Below, piece by piece: positions 31,017 through 39,591 of a stretch of 39,591 bases of DNA. Origin of the DNA: a bacterium (lineage in GTDB: Bacteria > JACRDZ01 > JAJRWM01); NCBI GenBank assembly GCA_024276815.1, contig JAJRWM010000100.1, positions 1 to 39,591 of the forward strand. The letters run 5' to 3'. The position numbers and the translations under genes were made by a program. The first letter of the stretch is position 1. Each line of letters opens with the position of its first letter. The notes beneath the pieces were generated by a model that saw only the letters and a list, made by a program, of their open reading frames with translations, had not been told where the DNA came from and ran no database searches.

Positions 31017-31874
31017 ATGAGCAAATTCGGACGTGTTTTTGTTCTTTGGGTTAATTCCATAAAAACGCTTTTTACCGCGCCCAAAATCTGGATACCGATA
31101 CTGGTTATGGGAGGAATCCACCTGACGCTTCTTGCCTGCCTGTACTTTTTCCCCCGACCGCCGCTGAGAATGGTCTTCGCGCCGATTATCAGACGTTTTT
31201 TTGGCGAGACCTACCTGCACTATCCCTATAATTTCGTGGTCTTGCCTTACCTGGCTAAAATATTGCGACAGAGCCTGGTGATCTTTATCGATATTTACTT
31301 CATCGCGGTTTTAGCGAAATTAACCAGCCAGTCGCTGCGCGACCGCGCTTTGAGCCTGAAATCAGCCTTCAAAGACGCTCTTTTTAAAATTTTCCCCTTG
31401 CTGGCCTATTCCTTGCTCCTGGTCCTCATCCTGTACGTCGTGCAGAAAGTTCCCCCGTATGTGTTTAAAACGATCTATAAAAGCCCGATGATCGCGGATA
31501 AACAAATGGCTGTTTACAAGAGCATTAACCAGGGAATGTTTTACGCCCTGAAGTTTGTCGGCGTGGTTATTCAGGTTTTCTTCGTATATACGATACCCGC
31601 ACTGGTAGTCGGTGAGTACAGCCTGCTGCATTCGGTTGACCGCAGTTTCAGAATCGCGGCCCGTAATTTTTTTTCGACCCTGTTTTTGGTCCTGATCCCG
31701 ACCGCAGTCGTCTTCGGCATAGAGCAGTACGTCAAAACGCCCAAACCTTTAATAGAAAATTATTATCCGGAAGTAATCTTCCACATTTTGCTGGTGAATA
31801 TATTGCTATACGTAATGTTGAGTTATTTAACCATCGCCCCGGTCACCGAAGTTTACCTTGAGAACAGCAAGTAG
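31017..31874 (+). CDS. Hypothetical multi-pass membrane protein
   Basis: The 285-residue protein has about six membrane segments: near residues 21-45 (IPILVMGGIHLTLLACLYFF), 82-104, 128-147 (FPLLAYSLLLVLILYVV), 180-203 (FVGVVIQVFFVYTIPALVV), 220-240 and 255-278. No catalytic motif was recognised. The segment YSLLHSVDRSFRIAARNF resembles regions of other uncharacterised membrane proteins with repeated helical hairpins. It is the first gene of the plus-strand polysaccharide operon, 15 bases before the Wzc-like kinase, so a role in export or regulation of the polysaccharide is plausible. The ATG has AAAGGATAAC upstream. Confidence 0.8.
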   Translation: MSKFGRVFVLWVNSIKTLFTAPKIWIPILVMGGIHLTLLACLYFFPRPPLRMVFAPIIRRFFGETYLHYPYNFVVLPYLAKILRQSLVIFIDIYFIAVLAKLTSQSLRDRALSLKSAFKDALFKIFPLLAYSLLLVLILYVVQKVPPYVFKTIYKSPMIADKQMAVYKSINQGMFYALKFVGVVIQVFFVYTIPALVVGEYSLLHSVDRSFRIAARNFFSTLFLVLIPTAVVFGIEQYVKTPKPLIENYYPEVIFHILLVNILLYVMLSYLTIAPVTEVYLENSK

Positions 31875-31889
31875 GACGCGAATATAAGT

Positions 31890-33986
31890 ATGCATAGAGA
31901 TTTCGTCGCCAAATCCGATTTAAGAAAATATATCAAGATTGTTATCCGTCGCAAGTTTATCCTGATCTTTTCCACCCTGGTTATCTTCTCACTGTCAGTG
32001 CTGGGTATTTTTCTCAGCAAGCCGGTGTATCAGGCGTCAACCAAGGTCTTGATTAAGACCCCGGAGGGGCTGGGGCTGATTTCTGACGATGTCAATATGG
32101 TTGATAAAAGCATCAGGCCTATCCGCAGCCGGATACTCAGTTATGTTTATCTGAAAAAGGTGGTTGAGCGGTTGAACATGGTGAAAAGCCTGCGGGAAAA
32201 ATTCGCTGTGGGTAAATTCGCTGAAGCTCCCAGGGAAATGATCGAACGACTGATTATCAATAATCTCCAGCAACGGCGGTTAAGAGTTATTCCCAAGGGC
32301 AAATTCCTGTTTGAAATCCGGGCGCAACATGAGGACCCCAAGCTCGCCATGGACCTGGCCAATAATGTCGCCCAGGTGTTTATTGAGGAAAGTTTTCGGG
32401 ATGAACAGGCCGGGTTGAACGCTTTGTTCTCTTTTATCAGCGAGCAGTTGGAAAAATATAAAAACCGTCTGCTGGACGCTGAAGACAAGCTGACAGAATA
32501 TAAAATGAAAAACATTGTGCCCAAGGAAATTTCCCGCTCCAATAAAAAAATCAACGAATACGAGTCTCAAAAAGCCAAGCTGGAAATTAACCTGAGAGCG
32601 CTTAATATTGAGTTGGATAACCTGCGGAAAGTAATTCTTGAAAGCGACTCCAGAATCCTGGACTATTATGTCAACAACGTCCAGAGCTTTAAGGGGTTAC
32701 GCGTTCCAGATATAGAGACAAAGATCGAGGAGCTTAAATTTACCCTCGAAAACCTGCTCACCAAATACACCAGGAGCTACCCGGCGGTTATCGAGGTTCA
32801 AAGAAGAATCAACGGTCTTCAGGAGAAACTGCTGAACGAGGTCAAGCTGGGTATTCAGAAAAAGATAAACAGTTACCAGAAAGAGCTTGAGCGTTCAAAA
32901 CTGATAATGAAGGATCTGGATGCCAAAATCGAGGAATACAACAAACAGCTTATGTCGCTGCCGGCGCAAGAGGTTGAGTATGTGCGTTTGTTGAGATACA
33001 AGGAAACCAGTGAAAATATTTATAAACTGTTCATGAAGAAAATGGAAGATACGGAGATCGCCAAAGCGTCTGACCAGAAGAAAATCCGCATACCATACAA
33101 GATAATTGATCCGGCCCTGTTGCCCTTGGTACCGGTTAAACCCAACAAGAAAAAAATCCTGATTATGGGTCTTTTCCTGGGGTTTGGAGTAGGCTTCGCC
33201 TGGATTTTCCTGCTGGAGTTTTTTGATTCCTCCCTGAAAGATGTTGAGGATATCGCTCACATGGTTAAGGCGCCTAACCTGGGCGTGATACCATTAATTG
33301 GCTTGGGGAAAGGGCAGGCGCCGGAGATTGATAATTTATACGACCGGGAGTCGAACTACCTGACGGAATTTATTCGTCTTTATAAAAACATTGAAGTCCT
33401 GGGAACTCCCCAGGTGATACTGTTTACCAGTAGCTTGAAAAGCGAAGGGAAGAGCTTGTTAATCAGCAGCCTGGCCTTGACGGCGATACGTATGCAGCAA
33501 GAGCCGGTATTGCTGATCGATAGCGATTTAAGGGGCGGGCGGCTGCACCGGATTTTTAAAACGCCGAACGAGGTTGGTCTCTCGGATATTCTGACGGGTC
33601 AGGCGAAGCTGGACGAGGCGGTCAAGGAAACGAAATATCCCAACCTGAAACTGATAACCGTGGGGACCAGGAACAAGAACCCCGGTGAATTTGTCGAATC
33701 GCCGGCTTATGCCAAACTTATCAGGGAATTACGAACCAAGTACCGCTATATTTTAATTGACGCGCCGCCGGTTTTGCCGGTCAACGACGCTATCTCGATC
33801 AGTCGCCACGCGGACGGCGTTATCTATATCGTTTTGGCCGGCGAAACTCCTCTTGAGGTAATCAAGCGGGGGCTGGGTATCCTCGAACAAGCGCAGACCA
33901 AGGTTTTCGGCACGGTAGTTAATAACAAGAAAGAAGTTTTAAACGACGCCGGCTATGGCTATGATTACGCTTATCCCTATGAATAG
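31890..33986 (+). CDS. Polysaccharide co-polymerase/BY-kinase (Wzc-like)
   Basis: The 698-residue protein has a Wzz domain with a first membrane helix near residues 25-45, a long coiled-coil periplasmic part (about 170-410), a second helix (KILIMGLFLGFGVGFAWIFL) near 425-445, and a cytoplasmic tyrosine-kinase domain. Kinase motifs are Walker A SSLKSEGKSLL near 513, Walker A' VLLIDSDLR and Walker B YILIDAPPVL. The tail YGYDYAYPYE is a tyrosine cluster, the usual autophosphorylation site. Such proteins set chain length and control polymerisation of exopolysaccharide. The wzz and kinase parts are in one chain, as in Gram-negative Wzc. No strong Shine-Dalgarno was seen. A glycosyltransferase follows after 27 bases. 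Confidence 0.95.
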   Translation: MHRDFVAKSDLRKYIKIVIRRKFILIFSTLVIFSLSVLGIFLSKPVYQASTKVLIKTPEGLGLISDDVNMVDKSIRPIRSRILSYVYLKKVVERLNMVKSLREKFAVGKFAEAPREMIERLIINNLQQRRLRVIPKGKFLFEIRAQHEDPKLAMDLANNVAQVFIEESFRDEQAGLNALFSFISEQLEKYKNRLLDAEDKLTEYKMKNIVPKEISRSNKKINEYESQKAKLEINLRALNIELDNLRKVILESDSRILDYYVNNVQSFKGLRVPDIETKIEELKFTLENLLTKYTRSYPAVIEVQRRINGLQEKLLNEVKLGIQKKINSYQKELERSKLIMKDLDAKIEEYNKQLMSLPAQEVEYVRLLRYKETSENIYKLFMKKMEDTEIAKASDQKKIRIPYKIIDPALLPLVPVKPNKKKILIMGLFLGFGVGFAWIFLLEFFDSSLKDVEDIAHMVKAPNLGVIPLIGLGKGQAPEIDNLYDRESNYLTEFIRLYKNIEVLGTPQVILFTSSLKSEGKSLLISSLALTAIRMQQEPVLLIDSDLRGGRLHRIFKTPNEVGLSDILTGQAKLDEAVKETKYPNLKLITVGTRNKNPGEFVESPAYAKLIRELRTKYRYILIDAPPVLPVNDAISISRHADGVIYIVLAGETPLEVIKRGLGILEQAQTKVFGTVVNNKKEVLNDAGYGYDYAYPYE

Positions 33987-34013
33987 CCGGTTATCCCGGC
34001 CGCCTCGCAAGGA

Positions 34014-35147
34014 ATGATGTTTAAACGACTGCTAGTTTTGAATACCAGCGTTTCAGGAATGAATAAATTTCTTTTCCGCTCTTTGGCAAAAGAAGGCTGG
34101 AAGCTGGAAATTATCGATATTCCTTTGCCTCGTTCCGACATCCTTCGAGCCTACGCTGAGACCTTTAATCTTAATGTTAAATTGTGGAAAAAACAGGCGA
34201 CCGCGAAAATAGAAAGTTACCAGATCTCGCCTCGGATTTTTCGTAAACGTTCGCTTTACTGTGAAAAACTACTAAAGAAAGAATGGCGGCCCGGCGACTT
34301 GATCCTGCAGATAGCCGGCCTTTTCGCGCCGGTGGTCAGCCTGGAACATCTGCCCGGGCCTTACGCCGTGTTTCTAAGTTTTACCGCCAGGCTTTCCGCG
34401 CGTGAATACCCACCCTGGGTACCGTTTGAATCTGATAAAGATCGGGAGGGCTGGTTTAGATCAGAAGCCTTTCTTTATCAAAGCGCTTCCCTGATTCTTT
34501 CAACCAACGCTCATGCTAAAAAATCACTGGTTCAGGACTATCGGGTTGACGGACAAAAGGTAACGGTGATCGGTTACGGTATTAACCTGGAAAAGCTGGT
34601 CCGAGAAGAAAAAGATTATTCCGGGAAGAAAATTTTGTTTATCGGGTATGATTTTGTGCGCAAAGGCGGACCGACAATTCTGTCCGCTTTTGCCCAGGTC
34701 CGGCAAAGTCTGCCCGACGCGGAACTGATTATCATCGGGCCGCCAGTTCCCGATACCGTGCCGCAGGGCGTTAACTGGATTGGCCCGGTTCAGGATCGAA
34801 GCGTTGTTGCCGGGGCATTGCGGGAAGCGGTTGTTTTTGTCATGCCGTCAATCTGCGAACCCTTTGGCCTGGTGTTTTTGGAAGCGATGGCTAATGGTCT
34901 GCCTTGCATTGGCAGCTACCGCGACGCGATGCCCGAAATAATTCAAGAAAACGAAACGGGTTTTTTAATTGAGCCGGGCGATGCGGAAGACTTGGCGGCG
35001 AAGATGAAGAAGCTGTTAACTGACCGGGAGTTATGTCAAAGCATGGGGCAGGCCGCCGCGGTCAGGGTCGATCAGAATTTCACCTGGGAACTGGTCGGCA
35101 AAAGGGTAACCGAAGCAATCAATAAAACTGGCCGTCTTGTCGACTGA
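34014..35147 (+). CDS. Family 4 glycosyltransferase (GT-B)
   Basis: The 377-residue enzyme has a GT-B fold. The C-terminal donor domain shows KILFIGYDFVRKGGPTILSAF, DAELIIIGPP and the E-x7-E motif ICEPFGLVFLEAMANGLP near residue 280, typical of GT4 enzymes that use nucleotide-sugar donors. The N-terminal acceptor domain is poorly conserved (ILQIAGLFAPVVSLEHLPGP), as is common. It should add one sugar to a lipid-linked polysaccharide precursor at the inner face of the membrane. AAGGA lies just before the ATG at 34014; a second ATG follows immediately. It is part of the same operon as the Wzc-like protein and the ligase/polymerase, with a 13-base gap to the latter. Confidence 0.92.
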   Translation: MMFKRLLVLNTSVSGMNKFLFRSLAKEGWKLEIIDIPLPRSDILRAYAETFNLNVKLWKKQATAKIESYQISPRIFRKRSLYCEKLLKKEWRPGDLILQIAGLFAPVVSLEHLPGPYAVFLSFTARLSAREYPPWVPFESDKDREGWFRSEAFLYQSASLILSTNAHAKKSLVQDYRVDGQKVTVIGYGINLEKLVREEKDYSGKKILFIGYDFVRKGGPTILSAFAQVRQSLPDAELIIIGPPVPDTVPQGVNWIGPVQDRSVVAGALREAVVFVMPSICEPFGLVFLEAMANGLPCIGSYRDAMPEIIQENETGFLIEPGDAEDLAAKMKKLLTDRELCQSMGQAAAVRVDQNFTWELVGKRVTEAINKTGRLVD

Positions 35148-35160
35148 TTGAGGGAAAATT

Positions 35161-36570
35161 TTGGAGAGTTACATCACGGAAGACCGGCTGGTAATTTTCA
35201 CGCCGCGGAACATCTTCAATTTTCTGGCTGGCTGTTTTTGTTTTTATCTTGGCTGGCTACATATTATGTATCCTTGGTATTACAGCCTGGGAGTCCTCTT
35301 TGGCGCCCTGTCGCTTTTCTTCGTTTTCAGTTATCCGCTGGTGGGGCTGTATCTTTTTCTGGCGATTGTCTACATCCGGCCCCAGGATTACTACCCGGTG
35401 CTGGGCGTCCTGAATTTAACGAGATCGGTAGCCATTTTAATGCTGGTGGTTTTCGCGGTCAAAACAGTGATCAGCCGCAAGCCTTTTGTCGTTTCCAAAC
35501 AGAATAAATACTTGCTTCTGATTACCTTGTTGATGGCCGCTTCCTCGTTGTTAAGCGGTTGGCCGGCGGAATCAATGGGGAAATGGTTTGATTACACGAA
35601 GAAGGTTTTGACCTTTTTCGTAATCATAAATCTGGTGGACACCAAGAAGAAATTTGTCTTTCTGATCTGGTTTTACGTTTTGCTGAACTTCGCCATCTCC
35701 GGGCAGTATATCTGGCAGTATATAACCGGCTACGGCTACCAGTACGGCCGGTTATTCGGTTTGACGACCGGGTTTTTGGGGAACGCCGACGAGATCGCCA
35801 TTACCTTTATCGTCAGTTTGCCCCTCGCGGTGGCTCTTTATTTTGAGCAGGAGAACTATTTCCTGAAAAGTTTTTTTGCCCTGGGAGCGTTTTCGCTCTT
35901 TTTCTCGACGATTCTCACCATGTCAAGAGGCGCATTGTTAAGCGTTATCGCCGTAATTTTCCTGCTGTTTTATATGTATCGCTCCAGCTTGAAAAAGATA
36001 CAGCTTTACCAGGTAATTCTGTTCTTGCTGGCCGCCGCCGCGGTTCTTTTCCGCTTGCGGGGAACGATTCTGGGGTTGCTCGAACGGTCGAATGATTTTG
36101 ACGACCCGGCGGTTACCGGTCGGTTTGACGCCTGGAAAACCGCCTGGAAGATAATCAAGGCTTATCCCCTGTTCGGCGTTGGGCGGGGTAATTTTGTTAC
36201 CTATTGGACGGATAACTTCGCCGCCGGCAGTTGGGGGCAAAGACAGGTCGCCCATAATATATTGTTGCAGGTGGCCGCTGAAACCGGGTTGATAAACTTG
36301 ATCTTCTATTTAAAATTTATCTTTCAGTCGCTGTTTGACTGGAACCGCTTTTTGTTCGCTGTTGAACCCAGGACGCGGGATGACCGCTTTATTCTTACGA
36401 CCATGCGTTGCCTGGTGGTCAGCATCCTCGGATTTTTGTCGGGCGGTATGTTTATCACGGTGGGCTTTACCTGGCACATTTTCCTGCTGGTGGCGTTTTT
36501 TGTCGCCGCGGAGAAAAACCTGCTCAATACTTATAAAATAAACGAATGGCAGGAAGATTCCCAACCATGA
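35161..36570 (+). CDS. O-antigen ligase/Wzy-type polymerase family membrane protein
   Basis: The 469-residue protein has about ten to twelve membrane helices and the family signature in its large late loop: GRFDAWKTAWKIIKAYPLFG followed by VGRGNF and the conserved His in AHNILLQVAAETGLINL. This is the Wzy_C/O-antigen ligase pattern. It either polymerises repeat units or attaches glycan to an acceptor in the periplasm; the two cannot be separated by sequence alone, and exosortase loci often carry such a protein. The start is TTG, with GAGGG seven bases upstream. Its TGA overlaps the ATG of the next gene (ATGA). Confidence 0.92.
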   Translation: MESYITEDRLVIFTPRNIFNFLAGCFCFYLGWLHIMYPWYYSLGVLFGALSLFFVFSYPLVGLYLFLAIVYIRPQDYYPVLGVLNLTRSVAILMLVVFAVKTVISRKPFVVSKQNKYLLLITLLMAASSLLSGWPAESMGKWFDYTKKVLTFFVIINLVDTKKKFVFLIWFYVLLNFAISGQYIWQYITGYGYQYGRLFGLTTGFLGNADEIAITFIVSLPLAVALYFEQENYFLKSFFALGAFSLFFSTILTMSRGALLSVIAVIFLLFYMYRSSLKKIQLYQVILFLLAAAAVLFRLRGTILGLLERSNDFDDPAVTGRFDAWKTAWKIIKAYPLFGVGRGNFVTYWTDNFAAGSWGQRQVAHNILLQVAAETGLINLIFYLKFIFQSLFDWNRFLFAVEPRTRDDRFILTTMRCLVVSILGFLSGGMFITVGFTWHIFLLVAFFVAAEKNLLNTYKINEWQEDSQP

Positions 36571-38747
36571 TCAGAGTAATGCACGTGGTTATCGATATGG
36601 ACAAGGGCGGCTTGCAGAATGTCGTGCTTAATCTCTGCCGGCAGATTAAACACCCGGAAATCGAACAGTTGGTCTGTTGCCTGGAAGCCGAAGGGGAATT
36701 AGTCCCGGTTTTAAAAGAGCTGGGGATACCGGTTTTTTTTATGGCCAAGGAACCGGGCCTGGACTTTCTTTTACCATTCAAATTAGCCCACTTGTTTAGG
36801 AAAAATAGAATAACCGTGGTCCATTCCCATGATACCGGGGCCAACTTTTACGGCGCTCTGGGCGGCTTGATCGCCGCCGTAAAATGCCTGCTTAAAACCG
36901 AACACGGCGGGATCAACCTCGCCACCCGGCGAATTATGAAGTTTGAGGGCTGGCTGATAAAAAAGATGAATAAAATGATTACCGTTTCCGGCTATTTGAA
37001 AGAACGGGTAATTTCCCGGCAGGGGGTTGAAAGCGACCGGATCATGGTTATCCATAACGGTATTGACGCTGACCAGTATTTATCGTCCGTTGATTTGGCG
37101 GCGAAAAGAAAGGAACTGGGCTTCTCGCCGGAAGATAAAATCATCTTTACGGTCGGACGGGTGGTCGCTTTAAAAAACATCCGGTTGTTGATCAAGGCGG
37201 CTTCCCGGCTAAGAGCTGAGTTTCCCGCAATTAAAATCGCCATAATCGGCAGCGGGCCGGAGGAGGAGAAGCTCAAAAAATTAACCGCTGAGAAAAATAT
37301 GGCGGACACCGTGAAGTTCCTGGGGCACCGCGCGGATATCTCCGAAATCATTCCCGCTCTGGATATTTTTGTGCTTTGTTCCCGGTTTGAGGGGCTGGGG
37401 CTGGTGCTTCTCGAAGCCATGGCGGCTAAAAAACCGGTGGCCGCGAGTAACGTCGGCGGTATCCCGGAAATAGTCAGGGATAAACAGAACGGCTTGCTGT
37501 TTGCTTCCGACAGCGAAGACGAGTTGGCCGAGGCGCTGAAAAAACTGCTGACGGAGCCGGAACTGGTTAATAAGCTGACCCGGGCGGGTTATCAAACGGC
37601 CTGTGAGGATTTCAGCGTACGGGAAATGGCCGAGGCCTATAGCGACGTTTACCGCTATCATACTTACAGCGCAACCGCCGGCCAGCGTCTTTACCAAAGC
37701 CTGGTAACCGGGTTGCGCCGTCTTATCAAAGCCACGGTCTATAATTTATGGTATTTCAGCGGCTTGGCTTTTCTCCTCCCGGCTAAAAACAGGCTGCGAG
37801 TTGTCACCTATCACCGGGTCGTTGACCGGGATGATCTTAACTCATCGCCGGTTGGCCTGGCGGTTACCAGAGAAACCTTTGAAAAGCATTTAATCCATTA
37901 TAAAAAATATTGCCATATTATTGATGAAGCAACGTTGCTAAATCATCGGGACAACCTTTCCTCGCTGCCCAGAAACGCTTTGTTGATTACCTTTGACGAC
38001 GGCTATATCGATAATTACGAGATCGCTCTCGGGATTATGAAAAAGCACGAAATCCCGGGGATTATTTTCGTCGCCGCTAATTATATCGGCAGGACCAGGC
38101 TGTTCTGGTCGGATATTGTCGCCTTTATTTTAAAAGTGGTCGCCGATGGCGAACTGGACGCTGAAAGGATCGCCGGCCGGCTTTCTCCAAAGCTGATTAA
38201 TCTTTTTTCCCGGGTCCTTGATTGCGGGCGTCCCCTCGCTCCCAAGCCGTATAATGATTTTATGAGCCGTTTAAAAGAACTGGCGGAGCGTGAGGAAATA
38301 ATAGGGACAATGGTTCGGGGCGCGGCTCTGGAGGCGGAGGGGATCGGGGAGCAAAAGCGATATAGCGTTCTCTCCTGGGAGCAGCTCCGGGAAATGGCGA
38401 AGGCCGGTATTGTCTGCGGCGCCCACACCCTGAATCATCCGGATGTTACGAAAATCTCTTCGGAAGAACTGCGAACGGAATTGGTCGAGGCGAAGAAAAT
38501 TATCGAGCAAAAGATGGGGCGGAGCGTTGACAGCTTCGCCTATCCCTACGGTTTTTATGATGACAGTTCCGCCGCCGAAGTTGAAAAGGCCGGTTACAAA
38601 GTCGCTTTTTCGCTGGAGGGGGGCGACAATAAATCTCTCTATCGTTTGCGCCGTCTTAATGTCTGGGAAGATTCCTTTAAGGGGGCTGGCGGAAAAATTT
38701 CCCCGGCGCTTTTAAAAATGGAACTCAGGGTGCTTTCCCGTGGTTAG
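36567..38747 (+). CDS. Fusion of GT4 glycosyltransferase and polysaccharide deacetylase
   Basis: The 726-residue protein joins two enzymes. Residues 1-370 are a GT4 glycosyltransferase (HVVIDMDKGGLQNVVLNL at the start, IFTVGRVVALKN, and E-x7-E in SRFEGLGLVLLEAMAA). A linker at about 370-405 contains VYNLWYFSGLAFLLPA. Residues 405-726 are a polysaccharide deacetylase (CE4/NodB-like): VVTYHRVVD, the metal-binding TFDDGYIDNY, GAHTLNHPDVT (H-x4-H type), and SFAYPYGFYDD. A single chain could add and then deacetylate a residue, or deacetylate the exported polymer. The ATG at 36567 overlaps the upstream stop; ATG at 36546 is also in frame. AGGAAG lies about ten bases before the chosen start. The membrane-topology problem (donor side versus periplasmic deacetylase) is open. 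Confidence 0.93.
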   Translation: MIRVMHVVIDMDKGGLQNVVLNLCRQIKHPEIEQLVCCLEAEGELVPVLKELGIPVFFMAKEPGLDFLLPFKLAHLFRKNRITVVHSHDTGANFYGALGGLIAAVKCLLKTEHGGINLATRRIMKFEGWLIKKMNKMITVSGYLKERVISRQGVESDRIMVIHNGIDADQYLSSVDLAAKRKELGFSPEDKIIFTVGRVVALKNIRLLIKAASRLRAEFPAIKIAIIGSGPEEEKLKKLTAEKNMADTVKFLGHRADISEIIPALDIFVLCSRFEGLGLVLLEAMAAKKPVAASNVGGIPEIVRDKQNGLLFASDSEDELAEALKKLLTEPELVNKLTRAGYQTACEDFSVREMAEAYSDVYRYHTYSATAGQRLYQSLVTGLRRLIKATVYNLWYFSGLAFLLPAKNRLRVVTYHRVVDRDDLNSSPVGLAVTRETFEKHLIHYKKYCHIIDEATLLNHRDNLSSLPRNALLITFDDGYIDNYEIALGIMKKHEIPGIIFVAANYIGRTRLFWSDIVAFILKVVADGELDAERIAGRLSPKLINLFSRVLDCGRPLAPKPYNDFMSRLKELAEREEIIGTMVRGAALEAEGIGEQKRYSVLSWEQLREMAKAGIVCGAHTLNHPDVTKISSEELRTELVEAKKIIEQKMGRSVDSFAYPYGFYDDSSAAEVEKAGYKVAFSLEGGDNKSLYRLRRLNVWEDSFKGAGGKISPALLKMELRVLSRG

Positions 38748-38757
38748 GGGGCAGGAG

Positions 38758-39591
38758 ATGTTGAGGGTTATGTTTTTGTCAAGCAATACCGGGCTTTTCG
38801 GCGCGGAAGGCGTGATTTTGAATTTAATGAAAAAACTGCCATCTTCGGTTCAGTTGTACCTGGGAAATTTTATTAACCGGCAAAATCCCCACGAGGAGCT
38901 GGCGGTCGCCGCCGCCAACCTGGGGGTTGTCGTCAAAAACCTTGACTGCTCCGGGCCGCTTGATGTTAAGACGATAAAAAAGCTGGTAAAAATCATCAAG
39001 GCGGAAAAAATTGATATAATACACAGCCACGGCTATAAATCGGACTTTTATGGACTGACCGCCGCCAGGCTGACCGGGCGGCCGATTGTCAGCACCTTGC
39101 ACAGTTTAAACTGGGCAGAAAAGAAGGTTGGCTTTTACGTTAAAATCCAAAAATTCCTTTTTCGCTATTTCAACGCGGTGGTCTGCGTTTCCGAAAAACT
39201 GCTTCAGGAAATGAAAGAAACCGCGGTCGCCAAAGAGAAGCTGAGAGTTATTGATAATGGAATTGACGTTGAAAGTTATCAACACGATAGAAGCGACCGG
39301 CTGAAAATGACGGGAAAATACCGGTTGACGGAAAAAACTGAATTTATCGGAACGGCGGGGCGGCTCAGCCAGGAAAAGGGGCAGGATGTTTTTATTAAAG
39401 CGGCGGCCAGGCTGGCCGGTGAATTCCCTGACGCCTGCTTTTTAATCGCCGGGAGCGGGCCGCGGGAAGCCGGTCTCAAGCGGTTGGTTGAGGAATTGAG
39501 GCTGGGAGAGCGGCTGAAATTTCTCGGTTTGATTGACGACATGATAAGTTATTATAACGCCTTGGATGTTTTTGTGCTGCCTTCCTTAACC
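38758..39591 (+). CDS. Family 4 glycosyltransferase, cut by the window edge
   Basis: The open frame from the ATG at 38758 (MLRVMFLSSNTGLFGAEGVI) runs 278 codons to the end of the window without a stop. It shows the GT4 acceptor-domain start, IIHSHGYKSDFYGL, VVCVSEKLLQEM, VIDNGIDVESY, GTAGRLSQEKGQDVFIKAAARL, and FLIAGSGPREAGLKRLV, and it breaks off just before the expected E-x7-E motif (VFVLPSLT). GGGGG lies six bases before the ATG; an in-frame ATG at 38770 is an alternative. It starts ten bases after the fusion gene and continues the polysaccharide operon. Confidence 0.92.
   Translation, partial: MLRVMFLSSNTGLFGAEGVILNLMKKLPSSVQLYLGNFINRQNPHEELAVAAANLGVVVKNLDCSGPLDVKTIKKLVKIIKAEKIDIIHSHGYKSDFYGLTAARLTGRPIVSTLHSLNWAEKKVGFYVKIQKFLFRYFNAVVCVSEKLLQEMKETAVAKEKLRVIDNGIDVESYQHDRSDRLKMTGKYRLTEKTEFIGTAGRLSQEKGQDVFIKAAARLAGEFPDACFLIAGSGPREAGLKRLVEELRLGERLKFLGLIDDMISYYNALDVFVLPSLT

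Noticed and set aside
1-39591. tRNA, rRNA, CRISPR arrays, insertion sequences or prophage genes
   Set aside because: No cloverleaf or rRNA sequence, no regularly spaced direct repeats and no transposase, integrase or phage proteins were recognised by reading both strands; a covariance-model search would be needed to exclude small RNAs.

Overview
This window is a chromosomal segment carrying the replication-initiation locus of a Gram-negative (diderm) bacterium. Diderm cell structure is inferred from a predicted outer-membrane barrel, several lipoproteins with lipobox cysteines, a PEP-CTERM protein and a Wzc-like polysaccharide co-polymerase. No rRNA, tRNA, CRISPR array or transposase gene was recognised. 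The lineage cannot be fixed from the sequence; the gene mix (exosortase-type sorting, many TPR proteins, a large propeller lipoprotein) would suit a deep-branching, possibly uncultured group, but that is inference.

Layout. (1) 1-4294, plus strand: dnaA, a DnaA-box/DnaA-trio origin between dnaA and dnaN, dnaN, recF. (2) 4289-7907, minus: a copper module made of a CpxP/ZraP-like periplasmic protein (split by a frameshift at an A8 run) and a Cu(I) P-type ATPase with a glutaredoxin-2xYHS-HMA front end. (3) 8071-12141, minus: lepA, two TPR proteins and a YidD protein with a signal-peptide-like N-terminus. (4) 12406-19895, minus: a surface module read from a near-consensus promoter, made of a FecR-domain protein, a 1730-residue lipoprotein (about eight Ig-like domains plus 14 propeller repeats) and an outer-membrane barrel. 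(5) 20084-21616, minus: LysM/M23 lipoprotein, acylphosphatase, SLOG-fold protein. (6) 22235-22918, plus: a PEP-CTERM protein. (7) 23105-25729, minus: a three-gene sugar-modification cassette. (8) 25883-27232, minus: citrate synthase with an in-frame TAA near its N-terminus. (9) 27614-30821: a membrane glycosyltransferase whose TPR tail is cut by a TAG, facing a GT2-TPR protein. (10) 31017 to the right edge, plus: an exopolysaccharide operon (membrane protein, Wzc/BY-kinase, GT4, O-antigen ligase/polymerase, GT4-deacetylase fusion, partial GT4).

How it fits together. Regions 6, 7, 9 and 10 form an envelope-polysaccharide and glycosylation neighbourhood: nucleotide-sugar enzymes feed glycosyltransferases, a Wzy/ligase-type protein and a Wzc-like regulator, and the PEP-CTERM protein implies an exosortase elsewhere in the genome. 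Region 4 looks like a separate surface-display system.

Two themes stand out. A dispersed, mainly intergenic repeat family occurs at least four times (a fifth copy is degenerate); its two best copies share 61 identical bases, carry a conserved hairpin, and flank the origin segment in opposite orientation. Also, three genes look interrupted (one frameshift, two in-frame stops), which could be real decay, recoding or assembly error.
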